Source: Myxococcales bacterium
GTDB taxonomy: Bacteria > Myxococcota > Myxococcia > Myxococcales > Anaeromyxobacteraceae
DNA length: 64,000 bases
Direction of reading: 5' to 3'
Assembly: GCA_021806645.1 (NCBI GenBank)
Contig: JAJZQX010000001.1
Location: 310,001-374,000, forward strand
Every line of letters starts with the position of its first letter. The first letter of the stretch is position 1. The position numbers and the translations under genes are program-made. Positions 18,429-28,240 of this stretch are shown one piece after another. Below the pieces are notes generated by a model. That model did not search any database and was not told the origin of the DNA. It saw nothing but the letters and a program-made list of their open reading frames with translations.

Positions 18429-20530
18429 CCGGAGAGACCACGCCGCTGGCGCGGGCGCGCCTCCCCGACGAGGAGACCCGGTACCAGGCGGTCCTCCAGC
18501 TCGACGGCGCGGTGACGGAAGAGCTGACCGAGCTGCTGGACCGGCTCTCCGACTCGAGCTGGCGCGTCCGCTCCGCCGCGGTGGAGCGGCTGGCGGCCCT
18601 CGCCGAGCCGGGCGCCGCGCTCCCGCGGCTGATCGACCTGCTCGACGGGGCCGAGACCATCGCCGGCCGTGCCGCGGCGGAGGCGGCGTTGGCAGGTCTC
18701 GGCGCGGCCGCCCTGCCGGCCCTCCTGGTGCGGCTGGCTTCGTCCAGCGGCGAGCGGCGGCTCTCGGCCATAGCGGCGGTCGGTGCCATCGGCAGCCGCC
18801 GGGCCGTCCCGGCCCTGGTGGCCTGCCTGGCGGAGCCGGACCCGGCCCTGCGCGCCGCGGCCGCCGAGGCGCTCGGCAAGCTCGGTGGCCCCGAGGCGGT
18901 CGGCGCGCTGCTGGCCGCGCTCGACTCCGACGACGTCACGCTGCGGGCCACGGCGCTCGACGCACTCGGGGTGCTCCAGGTCTCCCCGCCGGTGACGCGG
19001 GTCGCCGTGCTGATGGCCGAGCCGGGGCTGCGCCCGGGCGCCTACCGGGCCCTGGCCGCGAGCGACGAGCCCGCGGCGCTGGAACTGCTCGGGGGCGGGC
19101 TGTCGGAGCGTGGGCGATCGGCTCGGCTGGCGGCCCTGGCCTCCATCGGCTCGCAGCGAGCCCGGCGTCCGCGCGAGGCGCTGGCCCCCATCGCCGCGGG
19201 GGTCCGCCGGGTCGCCACCGGGGAGCCGGGCGTGGCCGAGGGGTGCGTGGCCGAGCTGGACTCGCGTGAACCGCAGGTGGCCGAGGGCGCGCTGCTGGTG
19301 CTGTCCTGGATCGGCGAGCTCACCCATGCGCCCGCCGTGGCCCGGAAGGCGACAGACGACCGGCTGCGCCCGCTCGTGGAGCAGGCGCTGGAGGCGCTCC
19401 CCAGCGGCGCCGGGTTGGTGGAGGCCTTGGGCCGGATCTTGCCGAGCCTGACGCCGGTGGCGCGGGTGGCCACCTTCGTGGCGCTGGCCCGGGCTGGCGA
19501 GGCCTCGGCGTTGCAGGCGCTGCTGGAGGGGGCCGCCGATCCCGATCCACTGGTCCAGGCGGAGACCATCGAGGCGCTGGGGCGGCTGGGCCATCCGGCC
19601 GGCGCCCCGGTGCTCGGTGGACTGCTCCACCACGGCTCGCGCTCGGTGGCCGGCCTGGCGGCCGAGGCGCTGGTCCGGATCGGGTCGGGCTCCGGTGACG
19701 CTCGGCGAGCGGTCCTGCTCGAGTGCCGGGCCCGCGCCGCCGCCGGCGGCTCGGCCGCGCTCTACCGCGTGCTGGGCGGCTGCGGCGAGGCGGAGGACCT
19801 GCGGCTGGTCCGGCTCGGCCTCTCCGATGGGGCCGCGGAGCGACGGGTGGCGGCCGCTGCCGCGGTGGCCGCGCTGGGGCAGCGGGGGCTGCTGCGCGGT
19901 GAACATGTCCCGGAGTTGATCGCGGCGCTGTCCGACCCGGCCTGGCCGGTCCGGGTCGCGGCCGCCCGCGCCTTCACCGACCTGGCAGAGGCCAACTTCG
20001 GAGCCCGGGGTGGCGACCCCGAGGCGGGCGAGCACCCGCTCTGCTCGCTCGCCATGGGCGGTCTTCGGACCGCGCTCGACGACCCCGAGGCGACGGTTCG
20101 TGCGGCGGCGGTCGAGGCGCTCGGGGCCTGCGGTCGGTCGGAGCACCAGCCGGCCATCGCAGCGCTGGTGCGGGATGGCTCGACCCCGGCCCAGGTGGTG
20201 GTGGCGGCGCTCCGTGCGCTGGCGGGGCTCGGCCTCCCAGAGCATGGGCTGCTGCGCTGGGCGCTGGCCCACCCCGATCCGGAAGTGACCAAGGCGGTGG
20301 TGGCCGCGGCCGTCCAGGTGCCGGGGGAGGAGGGGCGCGAGCTGCTGCGGGCCGCCCTGTCGAACCAGCGTTGGGACGTGAGGCTGGCGGCGGCCCACGC
20401 CATCGCCGAGCGCGGCGACGCGGCTTTGCGGGACGAGGCGGAGCGGGCGGCGACGGCCGAGCCCGATCCGCTGGTGGCTCGCGCTCTGGCCGACGCGGCG
20501 CTCGCCCTGTCCGGAGGCCACGGGCGCTGA
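18425..20530 (+). CDS. HEAT-repeat protein of the chemosensory operon
   Basis: A 701-residue, alanine- and leucine-rich protein built almost entirely of HEAT/PBS-lyase-type helical repeats of about 30 residues (for example WRVRSAAVERLAAL, RAAAAEALGKLGG, VRAAAVEALGACG, WDVRLAAAHAIAERG). No signal peptide or membrane segment is visible, so it is probably a cytoplasmic scaffold. It starts with GTG overlapping the second CheW stop, and cheR begins directly after its stop. HEAT proteins have been noted in some myxobacterial chemosensory operons. Its ligand is unknown. Confidence 0.88.
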   Translation: MTGETTPLARARLPDEETRYQAVLQLDGAVTEELTELLDRLSDSSWRVRSAAVERLAALAEPGAALPRLIDLLDGAETIAGRAAAEAALAGLGAAALPALLVRLASSSGERRLSAIAAVGAIGSRRAVPALVACLAEPDPALRAAAAEALGKLGGPEAVGALLAALDSDDVTLRATALDALGVLQVSPPVTRVAVLMAEPGLRPGAYRALAASDEPAALELLGGGLSERGRSARLAALASIGSQRARRPREALAPIAAGVRRVATGEPGVAEGCVAELDSREPQVAEGALLVLSWIGELTHAPAVARKATDDRLRPLVEQALEALPSGAGLVEALGRILPSLTPVARVATFVALARAGEASALQALLEGAADPDPLVQAETIEALGRLGHPAGAPVLGGLLHHGSRSVAGLAAEALVRIGSGSGDARRAVLLECRARAAAGGSAALYRVLGGCGEAEDLRLVRLGLSDGAAERRVAAAAAVAALGQRGLLRGEHVPELIAALSDPAWPVRVAAARAFTDLAEANFGARGGDPEAGEHPLCSLAMGGLRTALDDPEATVRAAAVEALGACGRSEHQPAIAALVRDGSTPAQVVVAALRALAGLGLPEHGLLRWALAHPDPEVTKAVVAAAVQVPGEEGRELLRAALSNQRWDVRLAAAHAIAERGDAALRDEAERAATAEPDPLVARALADAALALSGGHGR

Positions 20531-21391
20531 ATGCACGGCTCGCGATCACGGCCGGTCCTGCCCGAGGCGACCTTCCGTCTCCTGCGCGAGTCGTTCCACG
20601 ACCGGTTCGGCCTCTGGTTCGGCGACGATCTGCGTTTCCTGCTGGAGCTGCGCCTCGGGCCGCGACTGGCCCTCCACGGGCTGCACGACTTCGGCGCCTA
20701 CCAGCGCTTCCTGCGGCTCGATCCCCGCGGGCCGTCGGAGCTCTTCGACGCGGCCGAGGTGCTCACCACCAACGAGACCTACTTCTACCGGGAGCCGGAG
20801 CAGCTTCGCGTCTTCGAGCGGGACATCCTCCCGGCGCTGGAGCGGGACCGCGGCGGCCCGCGGCGGCTGCGGCTGCTCTCCGCCGGCTGTGCCACCGGCG
20901 AGGAGGCCTACACCCTGGCGGCGCTGCTGCTCGGCTCGGGGCGCTTCGAAGGCTGGGAACTCGAGGTGCACGGCGTCGACCTCTCCCGCCGCTGCCTGGC
21001 CCGGGCGCTGGCCGGCGCCTACGGGGAGCACGCCTTCCGCAGCGCCGAGGGGCAGGCGCTCCGGCACTGGTTTCACCTGGAGGAGGGGCGCTGGGTGGTC
21101 GGCGACGCGCTCCGGCGCATGGTCCACTTCGGCGCCGCCAACCTGCTCGACGGCGAGGGGTTGCCACGGGCCCCCATCGACGTGATCTTCTGCCGAAACG
21201 TGCTGCTCTATTTCGACCCCCCGGCCCGGCGGCAGGTGCTGCGCCACCTCCACGCCAGGCTGGGGGAGGGCGGCTGGCTGCTCCTCGGCCACGCCGAGTC
21301 GCTCCTGCAGCTCAGCGCCGACTTCGAGTCGGTCCACCTGGAGCGGGAGCTGATCTTCCGGAAGCCCCGAGCCTCGGCCGGAGCCCCGTGA
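20531..21391 (+). CDS. cheR: Chemoreceptor methyltransferase CheR
   Basis: A 286-residue CheR that methylates receptor glutamates with S-adenosylmethionine. The N-terminal all-helical domain (about 1-75) is followed by TNETYFYREPEQ and the SAM-binding LLSAGCATGEEAYTLA, then DVIFCRNVLLYF. There is no C-terminal pentapeptide-binding TPR domain. The ATG abuts the HEAT gene stop. No receptor gene is nearby, so its substrate must be encoded elsewhere. Confidence 0.95.
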   Translation: MHGSRSRPVLPEATFRLLRESFHDRFGLWFGDDLRFLLELRLGPRLALHGLHDFGAYQRFLRLDPRGPSELFDAAEVLTTNETYFYREPEQLRVFERDILPALERDRGGPRRLRLLSAGCATGEEAYTLAALLLGSGRFEGWELEVHGVDLSRRCLARALAGAYGEHAFRSAEGQALRHWFHLEEGRWVVGDALRRMVHFGAANLLDGEGLPRAPIDVIFCRNVLLYFDPPARRQVLRHLHARLGEGGWLLLGHAESLLQLSADFESVHLERELIFRKPRASAGAP

Positions 21392-22449
21392 GAGGGCCGC
21401 CCTCGCCGGGCCGGCTCCGGTTCCTGCTGGTCGACGACTCGGCGCTCGTCCTCGGCGAGCTGCGGCGTTTGCTGGAGTCCTCCGGCGACTTCGAGGTGGT
21501 GGGGAACGCCCGGGATGGCGAGCAGGCCCTGCGCGAGGTGATGGCGCTGCGTCCGGACGCCGTCATCCTCGACCTGCAGATGCCGCGCATGGACGGCTTC
21601 ACCTTCCTGCGCTTGCTCATGGCGCGGCGGCCCACGCCGGTGATCGTCCTCTCGTCCAACTCCCGCCGGGCCGACGTCTTCAAGACGCTCGAGCTGGGCG
21701 CCCTCGATTTCGTGGCCAAGCCCGAGTTGGGAAGCCTCGAGTCGATCCGGGAGGAGTTGCTGGCCAAGTGCGGGGTGATCCGGGGGCTGCGCATCGAGAA
21801 GCTGGCCGCCTCCTCGCGGCCCGACCACGAACCGGCCGACCCACGGCCGCAGGTGGAGCCGGCGCGGCTGGCGGTCATCGGCGCCTCGACCGGGGGGCCG
21901 CAGGCGCTGCATGAGGTGCTGGGGGCGCTGCCCGGCGACCTGCCGCTCGGTGTGCTGGTGGCGCAGCACATGCCGGAGAAGTTCACCCGCGCCTTCGCCG
22001 AGAGGCTGGGACGCACCTCGGCCTTCACGGTGGCCGAAGCGTCCGACGGGGACCTGGTGGCGGCGGGGCGGGTGCTCATCGCGCCGGGCGGGCAGCACCT
22101 CGAGCTGCGGCGGGAGCGGGGGACCGGGACGCTCCGGGTGACGCTGGCGCCGCCCGAGGCTGGAGGCTACTCGGCCCATTACTGCCCCAGCATCGATCGG
22201 CTCTTCACCTCGGCGGCGCTGGCCATGCCGCGGCGGCTCTGCGCCGTGGTGCTCACCGGCATGGGGAACGACGGCGCGGCCGGCGTGCGGGCCGTCAAGG
22301 CGGCCGGCGGGCTGACCCTCGCCGAGTCGGAGCTGACGGCCGTGATCTACGGGATGCCGCGGGCGGCCGTGGCCACCGGGATGGTGGACCAGTCGATGGG
22401 ACTCTCCGAGATCGCCCCCCGTCTCGCCGCCTTCGCAAGGGACGGATAG
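21388..22449 (+). CDS. cheB: Chemotaxis response regulator / methylesterase CheB
   Basis: A 353-residue CheB that removes methyl or amide groups from receptors. The receiver (about 10-125) has DD16-17 and the phospho-acceptor D62 in ILDLQMP. The esterase domain (about 160-350) has the triad S167 (IGASTGGPQ), H194 (AQHMPEKF) and D295 (GMGNDGAAG). GTG at 21388 overlaps the cheR stop. It is the last gene of the chemosensory operon and is convergent with asnS. Confidence 0.95.
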   Translation: MRGPPSPGRLRFLLVDDSALVLGELRRLLESSGDFEVVGNARDGEQALREVMALRPDAVILDLQMPRMDGFTFLRLLMARRPTPVIVLSSNSRRADVFKTLELGALDFVAKPELGSLESIREELLAKCGVIRGLRIEKLAASSRPDHEPADPRPQVEPARLAVIGASTGGPQALHEVLGALPGDLPLGVLVAQHMPEKFTRAFAERLGRTSAFTVAEASDGDLVAAGRVLIAPGGQHLELRRERGTGTLRVTLAPPEAGGYSAHYCPSIDRLFTSAALAMPRRLCAVVLTGMGNDGAAGVRAVKAAGGLTLAESELTAVIYGMPRAAVATGMVDQSMGLSEIAPRLAAFARDG

Positions 22450-22471
22450 GAGGCCTCTACCCATCTTGCGG

Positions 22472-22495
22472 CGGCGCCACCAGAAGCCGGCGCCG
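22472..22495. terminator. Hairpin in the convergent cheB/asnS gap
   Basis: Inverted repeat CGGCGCC / GGCGCCG with 7-bp arms and a 10-base loop, in the 65-base gap between the convergent cheB and asnS genes. It could end transcription from both sides. No T-run, as is common in GC-rich genomes. Confidence 0.4.
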
Positions 22496-22514
22496 TCGCG
22501 ATTTAGCGGCGCTG

Positions 22515-23819
<1,305 letters not shown>

Positions 23820-23827
23820 GGGGGCGC

Positions 23828-23856
23828 ACGGTAGCGCACGTGGCGGGGAGGGGAAA
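23828..23856 (-). promoter_or_regulatory. Candidate asnS promoter
   Basis: Reading the minus strand, TTTCCC (23856-23851) and TACCGT (23833-23828) are separated by 17 bases. The ATG of asnS follows 8 bases after the -10, which would give a nearly leaderless message. It is a moderate match only, but it supports separating asnS from the upstream in-frame fragment. Confidence 0.35.
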
Positions 23857-24137
23857 GCGGAAGGATGGCCGTCAGCCAGGACGAGCGGCTGCGTACCGGT
23901 CCACGCAGCGGTCACAAGAAAGGCACCTCCCTTCGACAGCCCCAGCTCGACGTGCAGGAACGCGAAGAGGCTCGCATGCCCCAGCCGCTCCCAGCCGCGA
24001 CCGCGGTCGAAGTCGGAGAGGGCCAGCAGGAACTCCGCCGCGGCCTCCCGCTCGGCGCGCAGCAGGGTGGCCAGGCCGTCGCGGGCCTGGCGGGCTTCGA
24101 GGAGTGCGAGGGAAGGGGAGGTCGCAGAGTGCTGCAT
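23840..24137 (-). pseudogene. Truncated N-terminus of a DUF222/HNH-endonuclease-family protein
   Basis: From ATG at 24137 on the minus strand, about 65-75 codons encode [16 protein letters not shown], then [22 protein letters not shown] and [20 protein letters not shown]. This matches, from memory, the N-terminal helical region of the DUF222/HNH proteins abundant in Anaeromyxobacter, where it reads on as GLSKGAAYYRK. Here the resemblance ends right after GLSKGGAF; the remaining residues look like random GC-rich sequence and the HNH domain is missing. The frame runs open into asnS by chance, so an automatic caller could produce a false fusion. Most likely a deletion remnant of an expanded family. 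Confidence 0.55.
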
Positions 24138-24454
24138 GGCCGCGGCCGAGGAGGGAATCGGGTTTGCGGTGGCGAACATTCACGGATAGTCGCACGCGGG
24201 CCTGACATTCGCTGGGTCGCGGAAGCGAAGGAAACCCAAGTGGGACGCCGATTCCGCGCGCCGAGTTCTTTCGTGCGATGGTCGAAGTAGTTCGTGCGCC
24301 TGAACCGCACGGAGAGTGCCTGACGCGAACCGACCTCGATCCCGACCCGACCGCCGACCGCTGCACACGACGGCGCCCGAATGCGCGCGACCGCTCCCAC
24401 ACCCCGCTCCCTCATTCCGGCCCCCCCGGTTCTCGGCTACAATCCGCCCCCCCT
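24138..24454. other. Intergenic region upstream of leuS
   Basis: About 317 bases between the HNH remnant and leuS with no gene I can support. It is slightly less GC-rich than the flanks. It holds the leuS promoter at its right end and a short repeated word (TTCGTGCG, twice about 25 bases apart near 24270-24300). No tRNA, riboswitch or T-box element was recognised. Confidence 0.5.
24415..24443 (+). promoter_or_regulatory. leuS promoter with nearly leaderless start
   Basis: TACAAT at 24438-24443 is a good -10 element, with a weak -35 TTCCGG at 24415-24420 and a 17-base spacer. The leuS ATG lies only 11 bases after the -10, and no Shine-Dalgarno sequence lies between, so the message should have a leader of about 5 bases. 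Confidence 0.55.
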
Positions 24455-26956
24455 ATGAGCATGAACGAGCGATACGAGCCGCAGTCGATCGAGACGCGCT
24501 GGCAGAAGCGGTGGGACGAGGCTGGGGTCTTCAAGGCCGGCCGCCGGCCGCAGGCCGAGCCCCGCTACGTCCTCGAGATGTTCCCGTACCCGTCCGGCGC
24601 CATGCACATGGGCCACGCCCGCGTCTACACCATCGGGGATGCCCTGGCCCGCTTCCTCCGCATGCGCGGCCACGACGTGCTCCACCCCATCGGCTATGAC
24701 GCCCTCGGCCTCCCTGCCGAGAACGCCGCCATCAAGGACGGCCGCCACCCGGCCGAGCGGACCGCCGAGAACATCGTCTCCTTCCGGGCCGACATGAAGC
24801 GGCTCGGGTTCAGCTTCGACTGGGACCGCGAGATCGTCACCGCCGACCCATCGTACTACCGGTGGAACCAGTGGTTCTTCCTGAAGATGCTGGAGAAGGG
24901 GATCGTCTACCGGCGGCAGGGGAAGGCCAACTGGTGCACCGGCTGCATGACCGTCATCGCCAACGAGCAGGTGGTGGACGACAATCTCTGCGAGCGCTGC
25001 AGCTCGCCGGTGGTCGAGAAGGTGATCGGCGAGTGGGCCTTCCGGATCACCACCTACGCCGACCGGCTGCTGGCGGGGCTCGACACGCTCACCGCGTGGC
25101 CCGAGCGCATCACCACCATGCAGCGCAACTGGATCGGCAAGTCTACCGGCGCCGAGATCGACTTCGAGCTGCAGGGCGGGGCGGAGAAGATCAAGGTCTT
25201 CACCACCCGGATCGACACCATCTTCGGCTGCACCTACGTGGTGCTGGCGCCGGAGCACCCGCTCACCGCCGCGGTGACGAGACCGGAGCGGCGGGGTGAG
25301 GTCGAGGCGTTCGTGGCCCGCATGAAGCAGACCGAGGCGGCCGAGCGGACCGGGGAGGGGGCGCCCAAGGAGGGCGTCTTCACCGGCGCCCACGCCGTCA
25401 ACCCGTTCACCGGCGAGCCGGTGCCGGTCTGGATCGCCAACTTCGTGCTGGCCGGGTATGGCACCGGCGCCGTGATGAGCGTCCCGGCCCACGACCGGCG
25501 CGACCTCGAGTTCGCCCGCAAGTACGGGCTGCCCATCCGCACCGTGATCCAGCCGGTCACGGGCGACCGGACGCCGCCGGGCGACCAGCTCGGCGCCGCC
25601 ACCACCGAGGACGGCGTCACCGAGGGCTCCGGCCCGTTCTCCGGACTCCCCTCGGCGGAGGCGCGGGAGAAGATGAGCGCCCACGCCACCGCCGGCGGCT
25701 TCGGGGGGACGGCGGTCCGCTGGCACCTGCGGGACTGGGGCTTCTCGCGCCAGCGCTACTGGGGCACGCCCATTCCCATCGTCTACTGCGACGCCCACGG
25801 CGCGGTGCCGGTCCCGATCGACCAGCTGCCGGTCAAGCTGCCGCCGCAGGCCATCATCACCGGCACCGGCGAGCCGCCGCTCGCCAAGGTCCCCGAGTTC
25901 GTCAACACCACCTGCCCGATCTGCGCGAAGCCGGCGCGGCGCGAGACCGAGACGATGGACACCTTCGTCGACTCGGCCTGGTACTACGCCCGCTATCTCT
26001 CCCCCCGGGACGAGACCCAGCCCTTCGACCCGGCGCTGGCGAGGCGCTGGCTGCCGGTGGACGTCTACGTGGGCGGCCCCGAGCACGCCGTCATGCACCT
26101 GCTTTACTTCCGGTTCTGGCACCGGGTCATGCACGAGCTTGGGCTGACCGCCGAGCCGGAGCCCTGCAAGCGGCTGGTGACTCAGGGGATCGTCAACGGC
26201 CCGGACGGCCGCAAGATGTCGAAGCGCTGGAACAACGTGGTCGCGCCCGGCTACATGGTCGACCGGTTCGGCGCCGACACCGTGCGCCTCTTCATGCTCT
26301 TCGCCGCGCCGCCGGAGAAGGACATCGACTGGTCGGACGAGCAGGTCGACGGCCTGTTCAGGTTCCTGACCCGCGTCTGGCGGCTCTTCCACGCGCGGCA
26401 GGCCTGCTTCGGCGCCTCCGAGACGGCGCTGGCCCGGGCGGCCGGCCCGTTCCTCGAGCTGCGACGCCGGACCCACCGGACCATCAAGAAGGTCACCGAG
26501 GGGATGCAGGACGACTTGAAGTTCAACACCGCCATCGCCGCGCTCATGGAGTTGATGAACGGGTTGCAGGGGCTGGAGCCGAAGGCCGAGCCGGAGCAGG
26601 CGGCGGTGCGCGAGGCGCTGGTGGCGATGGCCGCGCTGCTGGCCCCGTTCGCGCCCCATGTCGCCGAGGAGCTCTGGCACGAGGTGCTCGGGCCGCCGGC
26701 GCGGGACCGGCTCCTGGCCGAGGAGCCCTGGCCGACGTTCGACGCGCCGCTCACCGTGGCCGACACGGTGACCATCGCGGTGCAGGTGAACGGCAAGCTG
26801 CGCGGCGAGGTGCAGGTGCCAACGGCCGCCGGCGAGGCCGAGGTGCGGGCCGCCGCCGAGGCCGAGGAGAAGGTGAAGGGGTACCTGAGCGGCAAGGCGG
26901 TGAAGAAGGTGGTCTACGTGAAGGGGCGGCTCGTCAACTACGTCGTGGCGGGGTAG
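24455..26956 (+). CDS. leuS: Leucyl-tRNA synthetase
   Basis: An 833-residue class I synthetase that charges tRNA-Leu. The HIGH motif appears as HMGHARVYTIGD after FPYPSGAM, and KMSKS as KMSKRWNNVV. The CP1 editing domain lies between (about residues 220-420), and a zinc-knob-like CPICAKPARRE segment precedes the KMSKS half. The anticodon-binding domain and the short C-terminal domain complete a normal bacterial length. ATG at 24455 (MSMNERYEPQ) is chosen because the promoter lies just before it; ATG at 24461 is the alternative. The lptE gene follows by 4 bases. Confidence 0.97.
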   Translation: MSMNERYEPQSIETRWQKRWDEAGVFKAGRRPQAEPRYVLEMFPYPSGAMHMGHARVYTIGDALARFLRMRGHDVLHPIGYDALGLPAENAAIKDGRHPAERTAENIVSFRADMKRLGFSFDWDREIVTADPSYYRWNQWFFLKMLEKGIVYRRQGKANWCTGCMTVIANEQVVDDNLCERCSSPVVEKVIGEWAFRITTYADRLLAGLDTLTAWPERITTMQRNWIGKSTGAEIDFELQGGAEKIKVFTTRIDTIFGCTYVVLAPEHPLTAAVTRPERRGEVEAFVARMKQTEAAERTGEGAPKEGVFTGAHAVNPFTGEPVPVWIANFVLAGYGTGAVMSVPAHDRRDLEFARKYGLPIRTVIQPVTGDRTPPGDQLGAATTEDGVTEGSGPFSGLPSAEAREKMSAHATAGGFGGTAVRWHLRDWGFSRQRYWGTPIPIVYCDAHGAVPVPIDQLPVKLPPQAIITGTGEPPLAKVPEFVNTTCPICAKPARRETETMDTFVDSAWYYARYLSPRDETQPFDPALARRWLPVDVYVGGPEHAVMHLLYFRFWHRVMHELGLTAEPEPCKRLVTQGIVNGPDGRKMSKRWNNVVAPGYMVDRFGADTVRLFMLFAAPPEKDIDWSDEQVDGLFRFLTRVWRLFHARQACFGASETALARAAGPFLELRRRTHRTIKKVTEGMQDDLKFNTAIAALMELMNGLQGLEPKAEPEQAAVREALVAMAALLAPFAPHVAEELWHEVLGPPARDRLLAEEPWPTFDAPLTVADTVTIAVQVNGKLRGEVQVPTAAGEAEVRAAAEAEEKVKGYLSGKAVKKVVYVKGRLVNYVVAG

Positions 26957-26960
26957 GGCG

Positions 26961-27443
26961 ATGAGGCGAGGCTCCGACACGCTCGCAGCGACGCTGGCGG
27001 CCGGGCTGGTGGCGCTGTCGGGTTGTGGCTACGCCGTCTCGGCCGGCCTGAAGCTGCGCGGCGGCGCCGAGCTAGCCGAGGTCCGCCCCTTCGAGAACCT
27101 CTCGACCGATCCCTCGGTCGGGGTGGAGGTCACCTCCGCGCTGCGCGAGGCGCTGGCGCGCCGCGGCGCCGCGGGGGACGGGGCGCGCGCGCTCATCGAC
27201 GGCCAGGTGACCACCGACACGGTCGCGCCGTCCTTCGCCGGCGGCGCCACCCAGCGCGTCGGGCTGGTGGTCCGGGCGCGGCTGCTGGTCGACGGGGCGC
27301 TGGTGCTGGAACGGCAGGTCCGGCGCGAGGCGGATTACCTCGCCGGGGCGGATGCGCTGGAGGGCGAGGCGAGGCGCGCACAGGCGCTGCGGCGGCTCGC
27401 CGGTGAGGCGGCCCGCGACGTGCTGAGCGCGTTCGAGGAGTAG
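26961..27443 (+). CDS. lptE: LPS-assembly lipoprotein LptE-like
   Basis: A 160-residue lipoprotein. The signal peptide ends in the lipobox LSGC with the acylated cysteine around residue 22, followed directly by GYAVSAG. The remainder (VRPFENLSTDPSVGVEVTSALREALARRG, then a beta-rich segment) fits the LptE family, the outer-membrane plug of the LptD translocon for lipopolysaccharide. leuS followed by lptE is a conserved order in proteobacteria, which supports the assignment. It is convergent with rpsT. Confidence 0.85.
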   Translation: MRRGSDTLAATLAAGLVALSGCGYAVSAGLKLRGGAELAEVRPFENLSTDPSVGVEVTSALREALARRGAAGDGARALIDGQVTTDTVAPSFAGGATQRVGLVVRARLLVDGALVLERQVRREADYLAGADALEGEARRAQALRRLAGEAARDVLSAFEE

Positions 27444-27452
27444 GTCGCGCTG

Positions 27453-27470
27453 CGCCCGGGAGGCCGGGCG
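27453..27470. terminator. Hairpin in the convergent lptE/rpsT gap
   Basis: CGCCCGG / CCGGGCG inverted repeat with 7-bp arms and a 4-base GAGG loop in the 39-base gap between the convergent lptE and rpsT genes. Probably a bidirectional terminator. It has no T-run. Confidence 0.5.
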
Positions 27471-27482
27471 GCGCGGCCCCGG

Positions 27483-27752
27483 CTACTTCGGGGAAGCCTT
27501 CGCCACGGCGTGCGCCAGGCGGGAGATCTTCCGGGAGACGGCGTTCCGGGCCACCACGCCCTTGGAACCGCCCTTGGCGATGGTCCGCTCGGCGGCCTTG
27601 AGGGCCACGGTCGCGGCGGCCGTGTCGCCATTCTCGAGGGCCTCACGCACCTTCTTGACGGCGCTCTTCACGCCGGTGCGGACCTGGACGTTGCGGGTGC
27701 GGCGCTTCTGCGCCTGACGGTTGCGCTTCTGGGCCGAGACGGTGTTCGCCAA
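27483..27752 (-). CDS. rpsT: 30S ribosomal protein S20 with TTG start
   Basis: An 89-residue S20 of the small ribosomal subunit: basic N-terminus MANTVSAQKRNRQAQKRR and the conserved tail VSRKISRLAHAVAKAS. The start codon is TTG (minus strand 27752-27750) with GGGAGAG six bases before it. E. coli rpsT also uses TTG, where the weak start takes part in autoregulation, so the rare codon may be functional. It is monocistronic behind a strong promoter. Confidence 0.97.
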   Translation of the reverse strand: MANTVSAQKRNRQAQKRRTRNVQVRTGVKSAVKKVREALENGDTAAATVALKAAERTIAKGGSKGVVARNAVSRKISRLAHAVAKASPK

Positions 27753-27783
27753 AGCAGACTCTCCCTGCGAGTTGAGGGCGCGC

Positions 27784-27812
27784 TATGTACCGCCCGCGCC
27801 TTGGAGAGTCAA
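27784..27812 (-). promoter_or_regulatory. rpsT promoter
   Basis: On the minus strand TTGACT (27812-27807) and TACATA (27789-27784) are separated by exactly 17 bases. Transcription should start near 27777, giving a leader of about 25 bases that includes the Shine-Dalgarno sequence. This -35 is identical to that of the yceD-fab promoter. Confidence 0.7.
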
Positions 27813-28240
27813 GGGGTTGCACCGTGGCCGGCCCCTGGTGTCCCCTTTGGCACGCCCGAGGCACCTGTCGTTCGAGCGCGGGGCATGTCGTGCTGGCCTT
27901 AGAGCCGCAGGCTCACGCCAGACAGTTGCGCTCCGCAGCCTTGCGACGCAACGGCCAGCCATCGACCTGAGTGGCCCGCCTTAGCGGCGCAAGCGAAGCC
28001 GGCTCGAATGCGCCGCGTTCCCGCGCCGCACCTGCTCTAGATGGCCACGGCGCTGGAGAGTTATCCACCGCAGGCCGGCACGCCTGGTGCCGGAGGTGAG
28101 AGCTGTCGCGGAACGGTGAACAACCATGTGGATCATGCTGCTCATCATGCCGCCAAGACTGAAGAAACATCTGCTCCGGCGTACCCGTGGCCGGTGTCGG
28201 ATCTGCAACTTTGGCTCGCTGCGGCGAGGGGCCCGGGGAG
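27813..28240. other. Intergenic region between rpsT and mazG
   Basis: About 430 bases without a gene I can support, a little lower in GC than the flanks. It holds GAGTTATCCAC near 28061, a TGATCCACA-type site on the minus strand near 28126-28134, and a second GAGTTATCCAC that overlaps the mazG stop codon at 28241. These resemble DnaA boxes but nothing else marks an origin. Short frames with a CxxC near 28190 look like chance. Confidence 0.5.
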
